Numbered from the stretch's first letter, positions 7,268 through 14,572 are shown. The stretch is 16,263 nucleotides of DNA from Ruminococcaceae bacterium UBA945 (GCA_002293315.1 DBCZ01000001.1:1-16263), one strand, 5' to 3'. Notes: generated by a model from the sequence alone, not told the origin. Numbers and translations: made by a program.

Positions 7268-8341
7268 CTATATATTTTCGAGGTATCTCTTGACCATCAG
7301 CGCCACCTTGAAGACGATAGCGTCTTCAAACTCGCGCAAATCAAGGCCGGTGATTTTCTTGATTTTCTCAAGCCTGTAAACAAGCGTGTTTCTGTGGACG
7401 AAGAGCTTTCTGGAGGTCTCTGAGACGTTGAGGTTATTCTCAAAGAAGCGCTGAATTGTGAAAAGCGTCTCGCGGTCGAGAGAATCAATCGAGCCTTTTT
7501 TGAAGACCTCGCGCAGGAACATCTCGCAGACGGTCGTGGGAAGCTGATAGATGAGGCGCGCAATGCCGAGATTGTTATAGTTGACGACGGCTTTTTCGGT
7601 ATCAAAGACGTTGCCTACCTCTAGAGCCACCTGTGCCTCCTTAAACGATCGCGCCAATTCCTTGACGCTGGAGACAACCGTGCCGATGCCCACCACACTG
7701 TGGGTGTAGAATTCGCTTGAAAGGGTATCCACTATTGAGCTGGCAAGCTTGTTGATGTCTTTTTCGTCTATGCTGGCCTTAATCTCCTTGACGAGAGCAA
7801 TATCCGTCTCATTTATGTTCACGATGAAGTCTTTGTTCTTGTCGGGAAAGAGATTTTGAAGCACATCATAGGCCGAAATGTCGTTCCTGTCCGTGATTTT
7901 AATCAGCATGCAGACGCGGCTGACATCAGAGTCAAAGTGGAGCTCATGGCTTTTGAGGTAGATGTCGCCGGGCAGGATATTATCGAGAATAACATTTTTG
8001 ATGAAGTTGCCTCTGTCATATTTTTCATCGTAATACTGCTTCACGCTGTTGAGTGAGACGGCAAGAATTTTCGCATACTTCTGCGCCTCGGGGTCCACTC
8101 CCGCCACAAAGACGGCATATTCGTTCTTGGGCTTGCCGCCGAAAGCCTTATAGGTGAAGTCGTCCACCTGGAAAATATCGGGCACGAGAAAATCCTCGGC
8201 ACCGACGTTTTCAATGACCTCCCCAACTCTCGCAAGCTCACTGCTCGCAATGATTACGGAGGAATCGTCAACGACGCCGATTTGGCGGTCGATTGTCTCT
8301 CTCATCTGATGAATGATGCCCTGAAAAAGTTTGTTTGACAT
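7268..8341 (-). CDS. PucR/CdaR-type transcriptional regulator
   Basis: The protein of 357 residues has the layout of CdaR/PucR regulators. There is an N-terminal sensor-like region (about 1-105), a divergent GGDEF-like middle domain (about 135-250) and a C-terminal PucR helix-turn-helix at about 295-352. The HTH part, with RFFENNLNVSETSRKLFVHRNTLVYRLEKI, matches the family pattern closely, in which NTL-YRL-KI is diagnostic. Family members sense sugar diacids, purine-breakdown compounds or amino acids; the ligand here cannot be read. The ATG at 8341 has GGAAGG 8 bases upstream. It lies between the HhH lipoprotein gene and ftsEX, with its own candidate promoter. No target gene is obvious, so its regulon is unknown. 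Confidence 0.85.
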   Translation of the reverse strand: MSNKLFQGIIHQMRETIDRQIGVVDDSSVIIASSELARVGEVIENVGAEDFLVPDIFQVDDFTYKAFGGKPKNEYAVFVAGVDPEAQKYAKILAVSLNSVKQYYDEKYDRGNFIKNVILDNILPGDIYLKSHELHFDSDVSRVCMLIKITDRNDISAYDVLQNLFPDKNKDFIVNINETDIALVKEIKASIDEKDINKLASSIVDTLSSEFYTHSVVGIGTVVSSVKELARSFKEAQVALEVGNVFDTEKAVVNYNNLGIARLIYQLPTTVCEMFLREVFKKGSIDSLDRETLFTIQRFFENNLNVSETSRKLFVHRNTLVYRLEKIKKITGLDLREFEDAIVFKVALMVKRYLENI

Positions 8342-8409
8342 CTTTGTCGCCTTCCCTCAATATATAATAAATTTTTATCAACCGGCATATCAAGTACATA
8401 TTCCAGTAT

Positions 8410-8438
8410 ATTCTACTACATTTTGCGGATTTAATCAA
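8410..8438 (-). promoter_or_regulatory. Candidate promoter for the PucR/CdaR-type regulator
   Basis: TTGATT (8433-8438) and TAGAAT (8410-8415) are separated by 17 bases, each close to the sigma-A consensus. Transcription would begin near 8403, about 60 bases before the ATG at 8341. Confidence 0.55.
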
Positions 8439-8489
8439 GTTTTTGCGTGAAAAAGAATTTGAGAGCAATACCTTTCCTTTATACGGCGG

Positions 8490-9257
8490 TTAGTGTGAGA
8501 AATCTATAACTCCGGCTGTTTCTAGCTCTGAAAGCCACTCCATCACCTCATCCGTCATTCCCTCAACCTCCCGTAAATCCTCAAGGCCTTGAAAATAACC
8601 GTGCTCGCCCCTGTGCTTGACGATGCTTTCAGCTAAATCCATGTCGCCGATAAACGGCTTCAGCATTTCGGGCGGCGCGGAGTTAAAATTGATATTTACT
8701 GGTTCATTTGCATATATCGGCAGCTGACTCTCCATGTAAAAATCAGCGTAGCTTCTGTCATAATTCAGGTTCGTAAGCATGCCTTTTTCATCTACGCGCA
8801 GGCTGCCGCCTATTTCATGAACAAGCTCTTCCTTGCGGTGATTGACGGCATCAACCGTGAGCTTGAAGAAATAGCAGCGCTCATACTCAACTTCCTGTTC
8901 CCTCGGCTCAAGCTCAAGCAAGCGCAGTGACATGGCATAGTCCGAGGAATTTACCATGTTTTTCATGATGAAATCTTCAAAATATTCGGGCGAAACATAC
9001 GGGCTGAAGATATCAAAAAGCGGCTGCTGGGCGGTGAGGTATTCCTTCGGGGTGGGGGGCTCGGTCGGCGGGGCGTCGCCTATATACGTAGCTACTTCAA
9101 GCATGGCGTCTCTCGCCGCGACAAGCTCTTCATTGGGAAACTTGTAAAGTATCGTGAATAATTCGGTGAGTTTTTCCGTGCCTGGAGCGCGCGAATCGCA
9201 CGCGCTGAGAAGCGCGCACATGAGGATTATCAGCACGGCGGAAATCAGCTTTTTCAT
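8490..9257 (-). CDS. Lipoprotein with C-terminal ComEA-like helix-hairpin-helix domain
   Basis: The product of 255 residues begins MKKLISAVLI and has a lipobox LLSAC (C20), so it should be anchored outside the cytoplasmic membrane. Residues 21-185 are not recognised; they include a proline-rich stretch (PPTEPPTPKEY) and mixed alpha/beta sequence. Residues 187-245 resemble the ComEA or type II secretion GspK hairpin fold: VNINFNSAP, then AESIVKHRGEHGYFQGLEDLREVEGM, in the order of the usual INLNTA and IVAYRExxGxFxSxxDLxxVxGI pattern. In ComEA this fold binds incoming DNA, while in GspK it is structural. No other competence or secretion gene is present, so its role is open. It has its own promoter and starts at 9257 after a GGGGG stretch. 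Confidence 0.8.
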   Translation of the reverse strand: MKKLISAVLIILMCALLSACDSRAPGTEKLTELFTILYKFPNEELVAARDAMLEVATYIGDAPPTEPPTPKEYLTAQQPLFDIFSPYVSPEYFEDFIMKNMVNSSDYAMSLRLLELEPREQEVEYERCYFFKLTVDAVNHRKEELVHEIGGSLRVDEKGMLTNLNYDRSYADFYMESQLPIYANEPVNINFNSAPPEMLKPFIGDMDLAESIVKHRGEHGYFQGLEDLREVEGMTDEVMEWLSELETAGVIDFSH

Positions 9258-9287
9258 TGCACTGCCCCCAATACATATTTCACTGTA

Positions 9288-9316
9288 ATTCTATCTCTTT
9301 TCCCGCGGCTCGTCAA
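9288..9316 (-). promoter_or_regulatory. Promoter for the HhH lipoprotein gene
   Basis: TTGACG (9311-9316) and TAGAAT (9288-9293) are each one base from consensus and are separated by 17 bases. The predicted start near 9281 gives a leader of about 24 bases before the ATG at 9257. Confidence 0.7.
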
Positions 9317-9321
9317 GCTTA

Positions 9322-9355
9322 TCAAAAAGAAAAGAGACCTCAATTGAGGTCTCTT
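9322..9355 (-). terminator. Intrinsic terminator of the sugar ABC ATPase gene
   Basis: A perfect 10-base-pair stem (9332-9341 with 9346-9355) closes on an AATT loop. The 24-base unit is a complete palindrome. On the minus strand it is followed by TTCTTTTTG. It begins 12 bases after the ATPase stop. Confidence 0.9.
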
Positions 9356-9367
9356 ATGTGCGGATTA

Positions 9368-10480
9368 TCAGTTAAGAATCGCAACTTCTGTTTCTTTATC
9401 GAAGAGGTGCGTTTTTGCGAGGTCAAACGCGATATCGACATTATCGCCGGATCTCGCCTTTGATTTCGGGTCAACCCTTGCGGTGATGTCATTGCCCTCG
9501 CAGTTGATATAGAGGTAAATCTCTGCGCCCATGAGCTCTGTTACCGCAACCTCAGCCGTGGCCATCTTGCCGCCGACCTTCTCGAGGAAATCGGCTTCGT
9601 CATGAACATCTTCCGGGCGGATGCCGAACACAACCTCTTTTCCGACGTAATCGGCGATAGATGTGTTTGCCGTCTTATCCGCCGGGAGCTTCAGCTTCAC
9701 GGCACCGAATGTGAGCGTGTATGCATCGCCGTCTTTGCCGACGGTGGCGTCGATGAAGTTCATCTGCGGCGAACCCATGAAGCCCGCGACGAACTCGTTG
9801 CACGGGAAATCGTAGAGGTTCTGAGGGGTGTCAACCTGCTGAATGAAGCCGTCTTTCATCACGACGATTCTGTCGCCCATCGTCATAGCCTCTGTCTGGT
9901 CATGCGTGACATAAATGAACGTCGTACCGAGCCTTTTGTGAATCATCGCTATCTCTGTCCTCATCTGTGCGCGCAGCTTGGCGTCGAGGTTTGAAAGGGG
10001 TTCGTCAAGCAGGAATACCTTGGGGTCACGCACTATTGCGCGGCCGAGAGCAACACGCTGACGCTGTCCGCCTGAAAGCGCCTTCGGTCTTCTGTCAAGA
10101 AGGTGAGCGATGTCAAGGATTCTGGCCGCTTCTTCGACGCGGCGCTTGATTTCATCCTTAGGCATCTTTCTGAGCTTCAAGCCGAATGCCATGTTGTCGA
10201 ACACGGTCATGTGCGGATAGAGCGCGTAGTTCTGGAAAACCATCGCGATGTCTCTGTCTTTCGGGGCAACGTCATTTGCGAGCGTATCGCCTATGTAGAG
10301 CTCGCCCTTTGTGATTTCCTCAAGACCGGCAATCATTCTCAGCGTTGTGGATTTTCCGCAGCCAGAGGGGCCGACAAGAATGACAAACTCTTTGTCTTCA
10401 ATTACCAGATTGAAATCCGAAACAGCCGTAACACCGCCTTGATACACCTTATATATCTCTTTCAGTGTAACACTTGCCAT
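9368..10480 (-). CDS. Sugar ABC transporter ATPase, MsmK/UgpC/MalK type
   Basis: This is the nucleotide-binding subunit of a CUT1-type carbohydrate importer. From the ATG at 10480 it has 370 residues, the MalK-family length. It has Walker A GPSGCGKST (37-45), Q-loop Q83, signature LSGGQ (135-139), Walker B VFLLDEP (155-161) and H-loop H193. A C-terminal regulatory OB/TOBE region (about 230-370) includes MGSPQMNFI and FGIRPEDV. An ATG at 10510 is in frame, but 10480 has GGAGG 7 bases upstream and begins MASVTLKEIYKVY as relatives do. No permease or solute-binding gene lies beside it. The gene stands alone with a terminator, as expected for an ATPase shared by several sugar importers. The specific substrate cannot be told. 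Confidence 0.93.
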   Translation of the reverse strand: MASVTLKEIYKVYQGGVTAVSDFNLVIEDKEFVILVGPSGCGKSTTLRMIAGLEEITKGELYIGDTLANDVAPKDRDIAMVFQNYALYPHMTVFDNMAFGLKLRKMPKDEIKRRVEEAARILDIAHLLDRRPKALSGGQRQRVALGRAIVRDPKVFLLDEPLSNLDAKLRAQMRTEIAMIHKRLGTTFIYVTHDQTEAMTMGDRIVVMKDGFIQQVDTPQNLYDFPCNEFVAGFMGSPQMNFIDATVGKDGDAYTLTFGAVKLKLPADKTANTSIADYVGKEVVFGIRPEDVHDEADFLEKVGGKMATAEVAVTELMGAEIYLYINCEGNDITARVDPKSKARSGDNVDIAFDLAKTHLFDKETEVAILN

Positions 10481-10558
10481 GAAACTTCCTCCAATTTTTT
10501 GACGATTCAAAATAACCGCCTTAATATCTGTTCCAAGTATAGCAGATACTCACGGGTG

Positions 10559-10587
10559 ATTATATTATTCAATTGACCAAAGTTTAA
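10559..10587 (-). promoter_or_regulatory. Candidate promoter for the sugar ABC ATPase
   Basis: TATAAT (10559-10564) is perfect, but the hexamer 17 bases upstream, TTAAAC (10582-10587), is a weak -35. A TATACT also lies closer to the gene, without a good -35. The A/T-rich 150-base gap holds no other clear element and no strong terminator for the upstream rsuA-like gene. Confidence 0.35.
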
Positions 10588-10662
10588 CAAAACTGCTTGT
10601 TCAAAACCTATAAATGACAAACTACTTAAAAATTTTTGGTATAAATTGCACTTGTGGAAACC

Positions 10663-11382
10663 TTACAAAAGAGTTGACAATTCTTTGGATGTGAGATATT
10701 TTGACTCGCCCTGCGCGAGATTTTCATCAAGCTTCAGCCCGCCGATTGCCGCGCGCTTCAATGCCAGAACCCTATTCCCGCGCGCCTCAAACATGCGCTT
10801 AACCTGATGGAATTTGCCCTCGCGAATCATCACGACGGCCATATATCCCGAGGGAGATTTCGAAGCGTCTCCAGCACTAAGCTTTGCGGGGGCATATTCC
10901 TCCCCGCCAAAGCTTATTCCCGCTTCAAAGGCCTTTATGTCTTCATCCGTAACAGGCTTTTCAAGTGCAGCCTCATATATCTTATAGATATGGCTCTTGG
11001 GCGAAAGCATTCGGTGTGCGAAAGCGCCGTCGTCTGTGATAATCAGCAGACCGGTGGTGTCTTTATCGAGGCGGCCGGCAGGAAAAAGATTTTTGCGCAG
11101 CATATCAGGCGGGAGAATATCGAGGACGGTTGCGTCGCGGTTATCCTCTGTCGCGCTGACAACTCCTGCGGGCTTGTTCATCATGATATAGACATGCTCT
11201 CTGTATTCCACTGCTTCGCCATTGACGGTGACGGTGCAGGCGGCTGTATCAATTTTCATGTCGGCCTTGACTGCGACTTCGCCATTCACCGTGACAAGCC
11301 CAGCTTTGATGAGCTTCGCGACCTCTTTCCTGCTGCCGAGATTTTCAGAGGCCAACAATTTATCAAGCCTTATGCTTTTCAT
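10663..11382 (-). CDS. rsuA: 16S rRNA pseudouridine synthase, RsuA/RluB/E/F family
   Basis: The enzyme isomerises a specific uridine to pseudouridine in ribosomal RNA; RsuA itself targets 16S U516. The 239 residues comprise an N-terminal S4 RNA-binding domain (about 4-60) and a catalytic domain. The catalytic domain has IMMNKPAGVVSATED (66-80), FPAGRLDKDTTGLL (100-113; catalytic D106) and EGKFHQVKRMFEARG (188-202). KPAGVVSATED with a short DATVLDILP stretch is closer to RsuA than to RluB. The start overlaps the phosphopantetheinyl transferase stop by 4 bases, and AAGGAG lies 8 bases upstream, so the two genes are translationally coupled. The target position is inferred from the family. Confidence 0.9.
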   Translation of the reverse strand: MKSIRLDKLLASENLGSRKEVAKLIKAGLVTVNGEVAVKADMKIDTAACTVTVNGEAVEYREHVYIMMNKPAGVVSATEDNRDATVLDILPPDMLRKNLFPAGRLDKDTTGLLIITDDGAFAHRMLSPKSHIYKIYEAALEKPVTDEDIKAFEAGISFGGEEYAPAKLSAGDASKSPSGYMAVVMIREGKFHQVKRMFEARGNRVLALKRAAIGGLKLDENLAQGESKYLTSKELSTLL

Positions 11383-11969
11383 AGCTCACTCTCCTTAACC
11401 TCGTGAAAATCGGGCGTTATTTCTTCGCCGGAGCAGAGGCTTACTATATATGGCTCTCCGCCGAGTTCAAGGATTGACTGCGATACATATATCGGCATCT
11501 CGGTTTTCCCGACATAAACCGGCTTGCCGTCATTATAGGTGAACTCCGCGTTGAGCGTGCCGAACGCCAGCCCCATGCCCGTGTATTTCATATAGCTCTC
11601 TTTAAGCGTCCAAAGCTTTAGGAACGTGAAGTCCGGGTTTGACGAAGCAGAGATGTGGCGCTGCTCTGCTTCGGTGCAGGCGCGGAAAATACGCGGATTC
11701 AAAACGCGGCGCGTTTCGGCGTCAATGCCGACCTCCGTTTTCTCCACCGCACAGCAAATCAGACCCTTGCAATTGGTGATGTTAAAATGTATGCCTGAAT
11801 CCTTGAGATAAGGCTTGCCGTGCTCACCGAAGCACATAGTGAAATCAGCTGAATTCAAGCCCGTTTCATGTCTGACTGCGAACTCAAGCAGCCTTTTTGA
11901 GAGATTGCGCTGAATTCTCGCGTCCTCCGCCTTTGTGCCGGCGGCTGAGTAATTGATGAAATAAATCAT
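11379..11969 (-). CDS. 4'-phosphopantetheinyl transferase, Sfp type
   Basis: The enzyme moves phosphopantetheine from CoA to a serine of a carrier protein. From the ATG at 11969 it has 196 residues. An in-frame ATG two codons upstream (11975) directly abuts AAGGA, while 11969 has a normal 6-base gap. Counted from 11969, motifs are GKPYL (51-55), FNIT (62-65), VGIDAE (80-85, the Mg-binding D83 and E85) and FLKLWTLKESYMKYTG (116-131, the WxxKES signature). The usual NLSHS motif reads NITNC, so the common histidine is replaced. No PKS, NRPS or carrier protein is in the window, so its partner may be the fatty-acid ACP or a carrier elsewhere. It is the first gene of a pair with the RsuA-type gene. 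Confidence 0.88.
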   Translation of the reverse strand: MIYFINYSAAGTKAEDARIQRNLSKRLLEFAVRHETGLNSADFTMCFGEHGKPYLKDSGIHFNITNCKGLICCAVEKTEVGIDAETRRVLNPRIFRACTEAEQRHISASSNPDFTFLKLWTLKESYMKYTGMGLAFGTLNAEFTYNDGKPVYVGKTEMPIYVSQSILELGGEPYIVSLCSGEEITPDFHEVKESEL

Positions 11970-12002
11970 TTTCATTCCTTTTGATTATTTGTATTGCTTC
12001 TA

Positions 12003-12031
12003 ATTATCAATTATCCTTTGGTAATTGTCAA
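12003..12031 (-). promoter_or_regulatory. Promoter for the phosphopantetheinyl transferase / rsuA pair
   Basis: On the minus strand TTGACA (12026-12031, perfect) and GATAAT (12003-12008, one mismatch) are separated by 17 bases. The predicted start is near 11996, about 27 bases before the ATG at 11969. Confidence 0.7.
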
Positions 12032-12034
12032 TTA
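12022..12034. promoter_or_regulatory. Palindrome covering both divergent -35 boxes
   Basis: TAATTGTCAATTA is a perfect palindrome about its central T. The minus-strand -35 TTGACA and the plus-strand -35 TTGTCA both lie inside it, offset by one base. It could be an operator, or simply the geometry of the shared promoters. Confidence 0.6.
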
Positions 12035-12053
12035 CCCTTTTACGTGCTAAAAT
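12025..12053 (+). promoter_or_regulatory. Extended -10 promoter for the amidohydrolase / cysK pair
   Basis: TTGTCA (12025-12030) and TAAAAT (12048-12053) are separated by 17 bases. A TG one base upstream of the -10 (12045-12046) gives an extended -10. The predicted start near 12060 gives a leader of about 28 bases before the chosen ATG at 12088. Confidence 0.7.
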
Positions 12054-12087
12054 GTTAAAGCAAGTTATTAACCATATTGGAGTTATG

Positions 12088-12873
12088 ATGAAGATAATTG
12101 ATTTTCACGCGCATGTTTATCCTGAAGAAATCGCCGAAAAGGCTGTGGAGAACGTGGGCAGGTTCTATAATATGCAAATGCACGGCGGCGGCACAGTGCC
12201 AAGGCTGCTGCAGGAAATGAGCGATGCGGGGATAGCGCACACAGTGATTCACTCCCCTGCGCTGACTGCGGCAAACGTGTCGACAATAAACACCTTCATA
12301 GCCTCGCAGGTTGAGAAATACCCGCAGCTTTCGGGCTTTGGCACGCTGCACGCGGACATGGAAGATCCTGTGGAGGAGATTGATCGAATCACCGGGCTTA
12401 GGCTTCTCGGAATAAAACTGCACCCGGATTCCCAGCGCTTTAACATGGATGACGAGCGCATGATGAAGCTCTATCCAATCCTTGCCGAGCGGAAGCTTCC
12501 CGTGCTCTTTCACTGCGGCGATTACCGCTATGATTACTCTCATCCGCGCAGGCTTGTGCATGTGCTCGAAAGCTTCCCGAAGCTAACGGTCATAGGGGCG
12601 CACTTCGGAGGGTGGTCGATACCCGATTTGGCGCTGGAGTATCTGCGGGATAAAAAGTGCTACCTTGATATTTCAAGCTCGCTGGCATTTATAGGCAGCG
12701 TACGAGCAAAGGAGCTGATAAGAATCTATGGGGCGGAAAGGCTTTTATTCGGCTCTGATTTTCCGATGTGGATGCCCAAAGATGAGCTTCGCCGCTTCTG
12801 TGATATAGGCCTGACCGAACACGAAAACGAAGTGATTTTGCACGAGAACGCAGAGAGACTTTTAGGCATTTGA
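12088..12873 (+). CDS. Amidohydrolase family (Amidohydro_2 type) TIM-barrel hydrolase
   Basis: From the ATG at 12088 the protein has 261 residues. It has a metal-dependent amidohydrolase barrel: HAH at H7 and H9 after strand 1, GIKLHP at 108-113, LFHCGD at 140-145, IGAHFGGW at 169-176 and LLFGSDFPMW at 219-228 with the catalytic-type D224. This motif set belongs to the ACMSD/dihydroorotase-like Amidohydro_2 group, whose members include decarboxylases and lactone hydrolases. The substrate cannot be told. The frame stays open to a TTG at 12025, but that lies in the -35 box, so the longer form is unlikely. GGAG lies 5 bases before 12088; an ATG at 12085 is the alternative. cysK follows after 11 bases on the same transcript. 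Confidence 0.85.
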   Translation: MKIIDFHAHVYPEEIAEKAVENVGRFYNMQMHGGGTVPRLLQEMSDAGIAHTVIHSPALTAANVSTINTFIASQVEKYPQLSGFGTLHADMEDPVEEIDRITGLRLLGIKLHPDSQRFNMDDERMMKLYPILAERKLPVLFHCGDYRYDYSHPRRLVHVLESFPKLTVIGAHFGGWSIPDLALEYLRDKKCYLDISSSLAFIGSVRAKELIRIYGAERLLFGSDFPMWMPKDELRRFCDIGLTEHENEVILHENAERLLGI

Positions 12874-12884
12874 AAGGGGAAATT

Positions 12885-13811
12885 ATGAGAATTAACAGCA
12901 AGATTTCAGAGCTGATTGGACGCACACCTTTACTGGAGCTGCACGGGATTGAGGCGGAATTCGCTCTCAAGGCGAGGATAATCGCGAAGCTTGAGTATTT
13001 CAACCCCGCAGGAAGCGTGAAGGACAGAATCGCACTGAATATGATTGATTCAGCTGAGGAAGCGGGATTTTTGAAGAAGGGCTCGGTTATTATTGAGCCG
13101 ACGAGCGGCAACACGGGAATAGGCCTGGCGGCAATCGCAGCCTCGCGCGGATACAGGATTATCCTCACGATGCCCGAGACCATGAGTGAGGAACGGCGCG
13201 CGCTTCTGAAGGCTTACGGTGCGGAGCTGATTCTGACGGACGGCGGAGCCGGCATGCGCGGAGCGATTGCGAAAGCCGCCGAGCTTGCGGCAACGATTGA
13301 AAACAGCTTCATTCCGAGCCAGTTTGAGAACCCCGCAAATCCTGCCGCGCATTATAAGACTACGGGGCCGGAGATATGGGAGGATACAGACGGCAGGGTT
13401 GATATTTTCATTGCGGGCGTGGGAACCGGTGGGACAATCAGCGGCACGGGTAAATATCTCAGGGAGATGAATCCGGCTGTGATGATTGCGGCGGTTGAGC
13501 CGAAAAGCTCCCCTGTTCTGGAGGGCGGTCGGCCCGGCGCACACAAGCTTCAAGGAATCGGCGCGGGCTTCGTACCTGATACGCTGGACACAAGCATATA
13601 TGACGAGGTTATACCCGTTTCAAATGAAGACGCTTTCGCTATGGGCAAGCTGATAGCGCGGCGAGAGGGCTTTCTCGTCGGGATTTCCTCCGGCGCGGCG
13701 GTTTTTGCGGCGGCGGAACTTGCAAAAAGAGCCGAAAATGAAGGCAAGGCAATAGTTGTATTATTGCCCGATACGGGAGAGAGGTATCTTTCGGCCGGAA
13801 TGTTTGATTGA
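12885..13811 (+). CDS. cysK: Cysteine synthase (O-acetylserine sulfhydrylase)
   Basis: This PLP enzyme replaces the acetate of O-acetylserine with sulfide to form cysteine. It has 308 residues, normal for CysK. The PLP lysine is K46 in NPAGSVKDRIA, the substrate loop is EPTSGNTGIGLA (71-82), the phosphate-binding glycine loop is GVGTGGTISGTGKYL (178-192), and GISSGAA (266-272) lies near the C-terminus. The ATG at 12885 has AGGGG 5 bases upstream and gives the family N-terminus INSKISELIGRTPLL. The in-frame TTG at 12870 overlaps the amidohydrolase stop and is not needed. It is the second gene after the amidohydrolase, 11 bases downstream. No terminator or T-box is visible around it. CysM-like substrate use cannot be excluded. 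Confidence 0.93.
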   Translation: MRINSKISELIGRTPLLELHGIEAEFALKARIIAKLEYFNPAGSVKDRIALNMIDSAEEAGFLKKGSVIIEPTSGNTGIGLAAIAASRGYRIILTMPETMSEERRALLKAYGAELILTDGGAGMRGAIAKAAELAATIENSFIPSQFENPANPAAHYKTTGPEIWEDTDGRVDIFIAGVGTGGTISGTGKYLREMNPAVMIAAVEPKSSPVLEGGRPGAHKLQGIGAGFVPDTLDTSIYDEVIPVSNEDAFAMGKLIARREGFLVGISSGAAVFAAAELAKRAENEGKAIVVLLPDTGERYLSAGMFD

Positions 13812-13957
13812 AATCTGGCGCTTTCATCTTGACAATTATGTGCGATTTGTGAATGCTGTAAGTTACATATATAAAGCACAGATAACGCTTTTCTTAACAC
13901 TCAAAAACATATTTCGTAACAATTTCTTAACAATTTATTACATTCACGGAAAGCCGG

Positions 13958-13986
13958 TTGACTATTGGTGCGGAAAGTGAGAGAAT
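13958..13986 (+). promoter_or_regulatory. Candidate promoter for the DUF308 gene
   Basis: TTGACT (13958-13963) is followed at 17 bases by GAGAAT (13981-13986), a good -35 with a fair -10. The rest of the 227-base gap after cysK is A/T-rich, with TAACAATTT repeated at about 13917 and 13928, and holds no convincing gene. Confidence 0.4.
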
Positions 13987-14038
13987 AGCTCGAAAGTTCC
14001 AAGAAAAACTTTAAATCTAAAACAGAGAGGTATTACTT

Positions 14039-14572
14039 ATGAAAACAGTTGGAAAAGTTCTTGGCGTCATTTTGGGGCTGCTGTGCTTTGCCGCAGGCAT
14101 CTATTGCCTGTTCACACCGGGCCTGACGTTCCTGTCAATCGGCTGGATTGTTCCTGTGGCTCTGATTGTCGCAGGCGTGGGCGCGGTTGCGAAGTTCATC
14201 GCCTCAGAGAAGAAAAACCTTGCGGTTCTTGATATCGTTTGGGGTCTCGTGGCAATTGCTCTGGGCGTCATCTTCCTCTTCCTGCCGGAAGTGAGAGCGG
14301 CTTTAGACTTCGCAATGATTTACATCTTCGCAGGCTGGGTCCTCGTGGGCGGCATCTTGAGAATACTCGCGGGCATAAGGATGGCTTCGGCAAAGGTTTC
14401 TCTTTGGGGAATCCCGCTTGCAGTCGGAATCATCTTCGTTCTCCTCGGCGGATATTCCTTCTTCCATCCTTTAGTATCGCTCTTCGCGATTGGCTATCTC
14501 ATCGCCTTCTGGCTGATGATGGGTGGAATCAATATCATCGTAGGAAGCACTGTTGAAGAAAAAACAGCCTAA
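14039..14572 (+). CDS. DUF308 / HdeD-like six-helix membrane protein
   Basis: The protein of 177 residues is almost entirely hydrophobic, with six predicted transmembrane helices at about 7-25, 33-55, 64-82, 90-113, 122-140 and 146-168. Short charged links such as ASEKKN occur between helices. The repeated pattern of helix pairs with GxxxxxxP-type turns (LFTPG, FLPEV, FFHPL) is that of the DUF308/HdeD family. HdeD is linked to acid resistance in E. coli, but the role in Firmicutes is not established. The ATG has AGAGAGG 8 bases upstream. The gene stands alone between a candidate promoter and a strong terminator. Confidence 0.85.
   Translation: MKTVGKVLGVILGLLCFAAGIYCLFTPGLTFLSIGWIVPVALIVAGVGAVAKFIASEKKNLAVLDIVWGLVAIALGVIFLFLPEVRAALDFAMIYIFAGWVLVGGILRILAGIRMASAKVSLWGIPLAVGIIFVLLGGYSFFHPLVSLFAIGYLIAFWLMMGGINIIVGSTVEEKTA

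Noticed and set aside
10807..11406. Plus-strand open frame opposite the rsuA-like gene (199 codons)
   Set aside because: It is a shadow of the pseudouridine synthase frame, with no domain pattern.
12001..12040. CRISPR-like or mobile-element repeat
   Set aside because: There are only two short, imperfect, adjacent copies with no spacers or Cas genes. Promoter geometry explains the repeat.
12025..12087. N-terminal extension of the amidohydrolase from a TTG
   Set aside because: The TTG is the first three bases of the -35 box, and the predicted transcript starts downstream of it. GGAG before 12088 gives a normal start.
13756..13980. Plus-strand 74-codon open frame after cysK
   Set aside because: It starts inside cysK in another frame, has no ribosome binding site, and its low-complexity residues come from A/T-rich intergenic DNA.
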